Of a stretch of 11,199 nucleotides of DNA, positions 9,001-11,199 are shown piece by piece (the stretch's first letter is position 1; every line of letters starts with the position of its first letter). Below the pieces are notes generated by a model. That model searched no databases and was not told where the DNA came from. It saw only the letters and a program-made list of their open reading frames with translations. The position numbers and the translations under genes were made by a program. This stretch comes from a bacterium (GTDB lineage Bacteria; Electryoneota; Electryoneia; Electryoneales; Electryoneaceae): NCBI GenBank assembly GCA_028278125.1, contig JANQEY010000097.1, forward strand, positions 1 to 11,199, written 5' to 3'.

Positions 9001-11199
9001 AAGGCAGTGATGGGACCGGCCCTTGCATTGGTGTAAATGAGTGGAATTGCCGCCCGGGTGCCTGGTACAGCTCGGACAGCGAGACTGCGGAGTATCGCCC
9101 GAAATTGGTCATATCATACTCGCCCTACGAAATTGCCGATGTCATCGTTTATTCCTCTGGCCAGGATATCTGGAAGATGAATGCCGACGGGTCCAATAAG
9201 GTTCAGCTGACCAACAATTTCGGTGGCAATTATCACCCATCGCTGACACCGGACTGCCAGAGCATTGTTTGGACTTCGACCGCCGGCGGAAGAAACGCCA
9301 TATGGAAAATGGACATCAACGGCAATAACAAGATCCAATTAACCAGCCCAGAACAGGACGGATATGAGCGGGACGGATATGCTCGCTTCTCTCCTGACGG
9401 ACAAAAAGTCGCTTTTACCAGGAATATATATCTTGGGGTCGATAATAAAAAAGAAATCTTTATTATGGACAGTGATGGTTCGAATCAGCAGCGATTGACA
9501 TTTGACGAGGCCCAAAATGAGGGTCCGGCTTGGTCACCGGATGGCAGCAGAATCATCTTTTCCAAACTTGGACCATTCGAAATATATCACATGGATCCTG
9601 ATGGTGGAAACCAAACAATTATTCCCAACAATCCTGGATGGGTACTCACCCAACCTGAAGCTAATGCGTGGTTGGAAGACGATAATCTTATTCTGTTGAC
9701 CGGAGGAACACACAGCAATCACAACATCGTATCCACTGATATAAATGGAAGCCAATGGCAAGTAATTCTGGACACTGCTTATCAAGATCATTATTCATCA
9801 TGGTCCCCGGACGGCTCTAAAATTATCTTTGTTTCCCAAATTGAGGAACCCGGAAACCAAGATCTCTATGTGATGGACAAAGATGGGAATAACATTGTTC
9901 GACTCACCGACGCGCAAGATTCAGATAATTCAGCTTGCTGGTGTCGATATGAAAAAGCATTGGACTCCGATGGGGATGGTGTGCCTGATGACGGTGATGG
10001 AAGCGGGGTTACAAGTGATCATCCATGCACCGGCGGTGAAACAGAAAACTGTGACGACAACTGTCCGGATACCCCAAACCCGGACCAGACTGATTCTGAC
10101 GGTGACGGTGTTGGAGATGCATGTGAGAACTTAATTTTGATTTTCAAAGATGACTTCAATGACAACGACATCACCGACTGGATCGATAAAAGCCTATACA
10201 CCTATGAACTGAGCCGGGCTACCGCATATGCCGAAAACGGAATTTATATCGGCGGTCCAGGAGGCCCTGCTAATCGAACCGGACACCACCGGCAGTTTGA
10301 TGCAGAACTGATCGGAACGGAATTTATACTGGAGTTTAGAGGAAGGAGCAGAAATCTATACGGAACGGGAGCAAACTATGTCAACCTCCATGTCAGTGAC
10401 ACGCGATACGCCGGCCAGGGGGGATATACCTCCGCGGATGGATACTACACGGTATTTTCCGCATACAATGGCCGGGTATCCGTAATGAAATATGTAAGCG
10501 GTCAATATGACATACTTGCGGAGGCCCCCTATCCCCAGGATGAAAATTTCCATGCAGTCAGGGTCGAACATCTGCCGGACGGCTCATGGAGAATATTGAT
10601 CGACAACGAAGAGCAGACACTGTCATTGAATATCCCGGATACCACTTTTGATCAGTTCCGGTATATTTCAACCTCCATGGATCCTAACAACGCCACGCAG
10701 ATCAATGCACTGGATGATATTTATGTATACGGGAAAGAAAGCCTCATTGAGGTAATCGTTTACACCTCGGGTGTTGACATCTGGAAGATGAACCCGGATG
10801 GTACCGGTAAAATGCAGCTCACGAATGACTTTGGGAACAACTCCCACCCGGCGATTTCGCCAGACGGCAGGCATATCGTCTGGTCGTCAAATAAAGATGG
10901 CGGGAACGCCATCTGGAAGATGAACCTGGACGGCAGCAATAAGGTCAAATTGACGGACCCGGAAGCCGGTGGGTATAAACATGATACCTACCCCCGGTTT
11001 TCTCCAGACGGAACAAAAATCGCCTACACCAGATACACCAAGCCGGACAACGACAATTACAGAGAAATCTATTTGATGAACAGCGACGGTGGAAACCAGC
11101 AGCGGCTCACATTCGACGCCAACGGATCCAACAACAACATCGGACCGGCCTGGTCGCCGAACGGCAGCAAGATCATCTACACCAGAACATCTCCATCAG
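1..11199 (+). CDS. giant multidomain secreted/surface protein with polysaccharide deacetylase, Ig-like, lectin, TSP3, Kazal and TolB-like domains (partial, both ends missing)
   Basis: Seen: the frame starting at base 3 is open across the entire window, about 3,732 codons, and I read every line in that frame without meeting a stop. Domains of extracellular type follow each other in this one frame, so it is coding throughout with no frameshift. The start lies upstream: the first in-frame ATG (base 651) falls inside the deacetylase, no ribosome binding site precedes it, and no signal peptide is visible at the left edge. The stop lies downstream of a TolB-like repeat. Order: Ig-like, CE4 deacetylase, Ig-like sandwiches, helical region with hydrophobic hairpin, Ig-like, S-layer-like domain, four BIG2, Calx-beta/HYDIN/Calx-beta, LamG, then modules joined by three TSP3 linkers. 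Inferred: exported, outer-surface or extracellular, calcium-dependent, acting on or adhering to polysaccharide. No neighbouring gene is visible, so operon context is unknown. The exact function is not established; high confidence applies to it being one very large secreted-type protein. Confidence 0.95.
3..140 (+). other. unassigned C-terminal end of an upstream domain
   Basis: About 46 residues at the left edge read in the same frame as the rest but match no family I can name. The stretch contains a short Gly/Asn/Ser/Asp-rich loop followed by a segment reading LATWFSNSSYHIIVS, which looks like the last helix and strand of a folded domain whose main part lies upstream. There is no run of hydrophobic residues or basic N-region to suggest a signal peptide, which supports the protein starting outside the window. 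Confidence 0.4.
141..503 (+). other. Ig-like beta-sandwich domain preceding the deacetylase
   Basis: About 120 residues of alternating hydrophobic and polar strand-like segments, ending in a typical Ig-type closing strand (LSLNILPP) just before the deacetylase. The internal phrase 'NVPPNVQSGLYDVTWGV' is characteristic of the late strands of bacterial CARDB/NPCBM-type Ig-like folds, where a 'p.g.Y.v.w.v' pattern precedes the final strand. No catalytic residues are evident. Its likely role is a spacer or substrate-presenting module for the adjacent enzyme. The fold is inferred from pattern only and no exact family is assigned. Confidence 0.5.
504..1262 (+). other. polysaccharide deacetylase domain (NodB homology, CE4)
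   Basis: Residues about 168-420 form a NodB/CE4 fold: metal-dependent removal of N- or O-acetyl groups from cell-surface or environmental polysaccharide. Visible motifs: the entry strand VPILGYHKV (residues 171-179); motif 1 TFDDG at bases 696-710, supplying the catalytic-base Asp and the metal-binding Asp; motif 2 H-S-V-S-H with metal-binding histidines at bases 936-938 and 948-950; and motif 3 as WPYG at bases 1053-1064, the variant of RxPxG seen in PgaB/IcaB-like enzymes (FPYG). The motifs occur in the correct order and spacing, so the domain looks intact and probably active. A Asp/Asn/Gly-rich insert lies between motifs 1 and 2 (bases about 813-870). It is unusual to find this enzyme embedded in a giant Ig-rich protein; stand-alone CE4 enzymes are normally a few hundred residues. 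The exact substrate cannot be told. Confidence 0.9.
1263..1643 (+). other. Ig-like beta-sandwich domain following the deacetylase
   Basis: Residues about 421-547. Opens with strand-like 'IPEITINSVEYINP' and continues with 'FEPGDEVLIKVTATNA', the classic second strand of extracellular Ig-like or CARDB-type domains. It closes with 'WTVPEDANSGQYYVAVGF', the late-strand pattern of the same folds. An acidic loop reading LNIDDDSDPNDG may bind calcium. This is probably a spacer after the enzyme. Family-level assignment is not possible by eye. Confidence 0.5.
1644..2159 (+). other. CARDB/NPCBM-associated-type Ig-like region
   Basis: Residues about 548-719. The start 'VLSADVSEIYVRPGATQKV' followed by 'ITLENQGEYARAGYISATASS' is the standard opening of CARDB/NEW3-type beta-sandwiches (strand, 'pG....v.v.N.G.......v...'). 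The rest, to about base 2159, is longer than one such domain and includes an 'IKADYAKDKARQFYIIIRAKD' strand pair and a section rich in aromatic and charged residues. It may be one enlarged sandwich or one plus an unassigned insert. Confidence 0.45.
2160..2549 (+). other. Ig-like beta-sandwich domain
   Basis: Residues about 720-849. The strand-like segments 'SKFKPGETARIWLYANNTG' and 'WVIEENTPVGFYDLMAAI' repeat the same two landmarks seen at 1263-1643 ('fepGdevlikv.a.N' and 'w.vPed...G.Yyvavg'). The two regions therefore look like diverged copies of one Ig-like domain type. Structural spacer role inferred. It ends just before a Cys-Cys pair (bases 2550-2555), where the character of the sequence changes. 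Confidence 0.5.
2550..3890 (+). other. unrecognised mostly helical region containing a hydrophobic Gly/Ala-rich hairpin
   Basis: Residues about 850-1296, with no family I recognise. After a Cys-Cys pair and a short strand-rich lead, the sequence becomes rich in Glu, Lys, Leu, Tyr, Gln and Ala in helix-like spacing, for example 'LERAYDYSMQDEYYLYERAY' and 'NKRYEELEDENLREHLEFLF', unlike the Ig-type beta sequence on both sides. Two adjacent hydrophobic stretches at 2958-3092 sit near its beginning. A helical domain with a hydrophobic hairpin could be a membrane-inserting module (alpha-pore-forming toxins use such hairpins) or simply a buried core. Function unknown. This is also the most AT-rich part of the window (20 G/C of 60 at 3601-3660). 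Confidence 0.5.
2958..3092 (+). other. double hydrophobic Gly/Ala-rich segment, possible transmembrane hairpin
   Basis: About 45 residues (986-1030) made almost wholly of Ile, Leu, Val, Phe, Ala and Gly, split by a Pro-Trp-Thr-Cys-Gly-Gly turn into two runs: 'SLIYFGIFAAGVGAIALAP' and 'SIAAGVVIIGGLATAAGGL'. Both are long enough to cross a membrane, and the small-residue spacing resembles glycine-zipper helices. It is the only such segment in the window. It could be a membrane-insertion hairpin, a membrane anchor or a buried helical pair. The hydrophobic pattern is certain; the membrane role is inference. Confidence 0.6.
3891..4532 (+). other. Ig-like (CARDB-type) beta-sandwich pair
   Basis: Residues about 1297-1510. 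The first copy opens 'IVMPPVGGSSNATVVLKNDG' and has 'DLPPGDSLEILIHLVL', both standard landmarks of bacterial extracellular sandwich domains that stack in long stalks. A second sandwich follows with 'LPIYVSAHPIGLNVNKHGG' and 'NLSVPSGEHIQQISWQIPSE', closing with 'GPYAARCVINTDDITYEWE'. They bring the chain back from the helical region to extended beta structure and lead into the S-layer-like domain. The fold is inferred from pattern. Confidence 0.5.
4533..4913 (+). other. S-layer-protein-like alpha/beta domain
   Basis: Residues about 1511-1637. The run 'LILIGGHLTNFLVEDLRSSG' (bases about 4692-4751), followed by 'VEVVEGWMGHKAIVIAGY' and 'EDTFLAGLRFIDEW', matches from memory the conserved core of archaeal S-layer proteins and relatives ('lvlvGGp.aN.l...l' then 'gk.alvvaG.d...T..Aa..l'). 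It also has the alternating strand/helix pattern of a small Rossmann-like fold. In those families the domain is part of surface-layer or large surface proteins. Here it sits between an Ig pair and the BIG2 stalk, fitting a surface role. The match is by motif only; a related cell-wall-binding repeat is the main alternative. Confidence 0.55.
4914..5177 (+). repeat. BIG2 (bacterial Ig-like group 2) domain, copy 1 of 4
   Basis: An 88-residue repeat with the full BIG2 signature: opening 'LDSIQVIPSEMQTLYVGQS', then 'FEAVAYFSDGSSEEITNSAT', a conserved Trp-Ser-Ser in the middle, 'GTLSAIDSGSSSITASYG' and a closing 'VEITVNEP'. BIG2 domains form rigid stalks in intimin/invasin-type adhesins and other surface proteins. 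Four head-to-tail copies follow here with near-constant length (264, 267, 264 and 264 bases). Copy 1 follows the S-layer-like domain directly. Confidence 0.9.
5178..5444 (+). repeat. BIG2 domain, copy 2 of 4
   Basis: Same pattern as copy 1: 'LTSITINPHNPSSLHTGES', 'FTATAHYSDGSSGDISQSVS', the mid-domain Trp (here W-H-S-S), a 'GGFVGYDDGTTDISATF' turn and closing 'IEVTVLSP'. One residue longer than its neighbours. Diverged at DNA level from the other copies, so this is not a recent expansion. Confidence 0.9.
5445..5708 (+). repeat. BIG2 domain, copy 3 of 4
   Basis: 'LESISIAPANPDPIEIGDT', 'FSAIGYYSDGNNADISDNVN', the Trp followed by Lys-Leu-Ser in place of the usual Ser-Ser, 'GTIDNSGLFRSANAGSIEI' and a closing strand ending 'LTINEP'. 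More divergent in its central strands than copies 1 and 2 but clearly the same fold and length. Confidence 0.88.
5709..5972 (+). repeat. BIG2 domain, copy 4 of 4
   Basis: 'LVSVSITPSSPEELYPGST', 'FTAIAVYSDGSQSDVTGLAT', Trp-Leu-Ser-Ser-Asn, a 'SSGNVTISASTGDKTSS' turn, closing 'VAVNVLE'. It ends the BIG2 stalk. The next residues (FPHFITDRES) start a different repeat type. Confidence 0.88.
5982..6284 (+). repeat. Calx-beta-like beta-sandwich repeat, copy 1 of 2
   Basis: Residues about 1994-2094. 'IVVAEGGDVGFQIKLSIEP', then 'GGDEDISVHSGSTLTFSPNN' with a following Trp, then 'YQEVIIKANEDLDKTDGIA', ending Glu-Glu-Asp-Asn-Asp. This is the common bacterial repeat related to Calx-beta ('v.EGg...f.V.Ls..P......sGd.di.v..g..LtFtp.NW...Q.Vtl.A..D.d..nG.a...i......a.v.a.e.DnD'). 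The acidic ends are the usual calcium sites. A second copy lies at 6618-6926 with another domain in between. Confidence 0.85.
6294..6611 (+). other. HYDIN/ASPM-SPD-2 type Ig-like domain
   Basis: Residues about 2098-2203. 'IRIEPCPSNFGDVPIGSTK', then 'IPITIWNDGGEDLVITGATA', 'FSPITVGQKSMQVCVTSNDP', and closing 'CCNVTGTG'. This is the standard pattern of the ASPM/SPD-2/Hydin-like (choice-of-anchor D) sandwich ('p..ldFG.v..G.s....v.i.N.G...l.i......F.....g....l...Sndp......v.l.G.g'). It contains four Cys residues, which is more than usual. It is inserted between two Calx-beta-like copies. Confidence 0.85.
6618..6926 (+). repeat. Calx-beta-like beta-sandwich repeat, copy 2 of 2
   Basis: Residues about 2206-2308. 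'LNVPENGTAQFNVKLTGQP', 'SGDSDITVHSGANLTFTPTN', Trp-Ser-Ala-Tyr-Gln-Ser-Val-Thr-Leu, 'AAAEDVDTENGQAAIQISAA', ending Glu-Leu-Asp-Asn-Asp. It is closer to the family consensus than copy 1. Clear paralogue of 5982-6284, sharing 'DI(S/T)VHSG..LTF.P.NW..YQ'. Confidence 0.87.
6942..7562 (+). other. LamG/concanavalin A-like lectin domain
   Basis: Residues about 2314-2520. The signature of LamG-like jelly-roll domains (laminin G 3 type) is complete: 'DYPFNGNANDSSGNGNDG', 'SAYSFDGVDDYIVVADNNSL', 'SLSFSFWINPDAQPNE', 'QWHHVVFTYDASLGVSKVY', 'LLDDIHIFGRSLTAEEVKQI'. Length of about 207 residues is normal. Such domains bind glycans or proteins at the cell surface. It is the first of two jelly-roll-type domains here; the second (10128-10742) is of a different subtype. 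Confidence 0.9.
7575..7739 (+). repeat. thrombospondin type 3 (TSP3) calcium-binding linker, copy 1 of 3
   Basis: 55 residues with the paired Asp-rich calcium loops of TSP3 repeats: DSDGDGISDDGDGSG, a Cys-bearing middle (NPCTGGETQNCDDNCPD), then DQTDSDGDGIGDVCD. Links the LamG domain to the unknown domain downstream. The middle DNA segment at 7633-7654 is identical over 22 bases to 10021-10042 in copy 3. Expected to be stiffened by bound calcium outside the cell. Confidence 0.93.
7740..8168 (+). other. unrecognised domain between two TSP3 linkers
   Basis: Residues about 2580-2722, no family recognised. It begins 'LRFSDLTNIDLSGLSNGQG', holds two Cys (in SDCGDVNY and NGCSYVD), and has strand-like 'GIDLPAGDYLTITYDGGKT' and 'HVLIYLYIAEDGSTYW'. 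The regular strands and a 'LPAGDYLTI' phrase suggest a small beta-sandwich of about 140 residues. The two Cys could form a disulphide. Being bracketed by TSP3 linkers on both sides marks it as a self-contained module. Confidence 0.4.
8169..8333 (+). repeat. TSP3 calcium-binding linker, copy 2 of 3
   Basis: Exactly 55 residues, same layout as copy 1: DPDGDGIQGDGDSSG, Cys-bearing middle (NPCTGGAIENCDDNCPH), DQADTDGDGIGDVCE. Separates the unknown domain from the Cys-rich Kazal-like module. It differs from copies 1 and 3 by many silent and some coding changes, so it is an older copy or was separately maintained. Confidence 0.93.
8346..8549 (+). other. cysteine-rich region ending in a Kazal-like domain
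   Basis: About 68 residues with eleven-odd Cys. The last part, bases 8445-8549, reads CPLVYDPVCGCDGVTYGN followed by a Cys, then Gly-Val-Ser-Val-Ala and a closing Cys, which is the bacterial Kazal pattern ('CP.vy.PVCGCDG.TYgN.C.A...GV.v...G.C'); a Cys at 8424 would complete the six. Kazal domains are serine-protease inhibitors or disulphide-rich structural knots. The preceding part ('CSNNSECSPDGYC' then 'GTCMDGDGIC') is the companion Cys-rich segment that usually precedes Kazal domains in such bacterial proteins. Inhibitor activity is not proven; protection of this large extracellular protein is a plausible role. Confidence 0.85.
8556..9125 (+). other. DNRLRE (CBM96-like) domain
   Basis: Residues about 2852-3041. 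Family landmarks: an opening acidic 'GPDEGKDCYIKETKPNDN', the core strands 'AFIQFDIKQFPAEVTSVKLK' followed by Leu-Arg, 'QLWEEDSVTWNTMPGYES', 'WVEIDITNLYRLWKSG', 'NYGIMLNTEG', and closing 'YRPKLVISYSP'. DNRLRE domains are extracellular beta-sandwiches often attached to carbohydrate-active or surface proteins, and the related CBM96 family binds polysaccharide. Length near 190 residues is normal. The first strongly GC-rich stretch of the window lies here (37 G/C of 60 at 8761-8820). Confidence 0.85.
9141..9962 (+). other. TolB-like beta-propeller (PD40 repeats), copy 1
   Basis: Residues about 3047-3320. Repeating PD40 units: 'DIWKMNADGSNKVQLTNNFG', 'AIWKMDINGNNKIQLT', 'ARFSPDGQKVAFTRN' (FSPDG at 9387-9401), 'EIFIMDSDGSNQQRLTFDEA', 'AWSPDGSRIIFSK' (WSPDG at 9531-9545), a later 'SWSPDGSKIIFVSQ' (WSPDG at 9801-9815), and 'DLYVMDKDGNNIVRLTDAQD'. 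These build a TolB-like six-bladed propeller, used for protein or ligand binding. One early blade has TPDCQ where SPDG is expected. The middle blades (9580-9740) are diverged. It is not the periplasmic TolB of the Tol-Pal system: it lacks that protein's N-terminal domain and lies within a giant protein. Confidence 0.88.
9963..10127 (+). repeat. TSP3 calcium-binding linker, copy 3 of 3
   Basis: Again exactly 55 residues: DSDGDGVPDDGDGSG, Cys-bearing middle (HPCTGGETENCDDNCPD), DQTDSDGDGVGDACE. Follows the first propeller and precedes the second lectin-like domain. It shares a 22-base identical DNA stretch with copy 1 (10021-10042 against 7633-7654) and is closer to copy 1 than to copy 2 in that part. 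Confidence 0.93.
10128..10742 (+). other. second concanavalin-like jelly-roll domain
   Basis: Residues about 3376-3580. Starts 'FKDDFNDNDITDWID', the usual opening of secreted jelly-roll domains ('F.DdFndn....W'), and continues with 'FILEFRGRSRNLYGTGANYV', 'GYYTVFSAYNGRVSVMKYVS', 'FHAVRVEHLPDGSWRILIDN' and closing 'INALDDIYVYGKE'. The 'W.v..d....g.w.v..dg' middle and 'lDDi.vyg' end fit LamG/3-keto-disaccharide-hydrolase-like folds. Carbohydrate binding is likely; no catalytic residue is evident. It sits between TSP3 copy 3 and the second propeller. Confidence 0.7.
10752..11199 (+). repeat. TolB-like beta-propeller (PD40 repeats), copy 2, cut by the window end
   Basis: Residues from about 3584. 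Line for line it parallels the start of copy 1 at 9141: 'VIVYTSGVDIWKMNPDGTGK' against 'VIVYSSGQDIWKMNADGSNK', 'NAIWKMNLDGSNKVKLTDPE' against 'NAIWKMDINGNNKIQLTSPE', 'RFSPDGTKIAYTR' against 'RFSPDGQKVAFTR', 'NQQRLTFDANGSN' against 'NQQRLTFDEAQNE', and 'GPAWSPNGSKIIYTR' against 'GPAWSPDGSRIIFSK'. It is an internal duplication. The reading frame stays open to the last base, so further blades lie downstream. Confidence 0.88.

Noticed and set aside
9141..9962. The Tol-Pal component TolB
   Set aside because: Only the PD40 propeller is shared. There is no TolB N-terminal domain, no tol/pal neighbour, and the segment is internal to a giant protein.
7633..10042. 22-base direct repeat (7633-7654 and 10021-10042) as an attachment site or mobile-element boundary
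   Set aside because: It lies inside homologous TSP3 codons and is explained by protein-level repetition. No integrase, transposase or terminal inverted repeats occur in the window.

Overview
The whole 11.2 kb window lies inside one gene. On the + strand, the frame that starts at base 3 reads from end to end (about 3,732 codons) without a stop codon. Recognisable extracellular domains follow one another in that same frame. Neither the true start nor the true stop is present: the first in-frame ATG is at base 651, well inside a catalytic domain, and the last codon is still inside a beta-propeller repeat. Residue numbers below count from base 3 (residue = codon start / 3). I see no promoter, ribosome binding site, terminator, RNA gene, CRISPR array, transposase or second gene.

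Layout from N to C: an unassigned end of an upstream domain (to about base 140) and an Ig-like sandwich (about 141-503); a NodB/CE4 polysaccharide deacetylase with visible metal-binding motifs (504-1262); three Ig/CARDB-like sandwiches (1263-2549); an unrecognised mostly helical region with a glycine/alanine-rich double hydrophobic segment (2550-3890); further Ig-like sandwiches (3891-4532); a domain resembling the alpha/beta domain of archaeal S-layer proteins (4533-4913); four tandem BIG2 domains (4914-5972); two Calx-beta-like repeats flanking a HYDIN/ASPM-type Ig domain (5982-6926); a LamG/concanavalin-type lectin (6942-7562). The C-terminal third is built from modules separated by three thrombospondin type 3 calcium-binding linkers, each exactly 55 residues. 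These modules are an unknown domain, a cysteine-rich Kazal-like domain with a DNRLRE (CBM96-like) domain and a TolB-like propeller, and then a second lectin-like domain with a second TolB-like propeller that continues past the window.

The product is therefore a giant secreted or cell-surface mosaic protein. It probably binds and modifies polysaccharide: a deacetylase plus several lectin or carbohydrate-binding-like folds on long Ig stalks, with calcium-stiffened linkers and a protease-inhibitor-like knot. This role is inferred from domain content; no partner gene is visible.

Organism: bacterial, of mid GC. TSP3 linkers, bacterial Kazal domains, DNRLRE and PD40 repeats in one giant protein are most familiar from Desulfobacterota/Myxococcota-type and other environmental or metagenomic bacteria. 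I would guess a Desulfobacterota-like organism, with low confidence. Base composition is uneven: the 5' two-thirds is AT-rich and much of the 3' third is clearly GC-richer, which suggests mosaic assembly.
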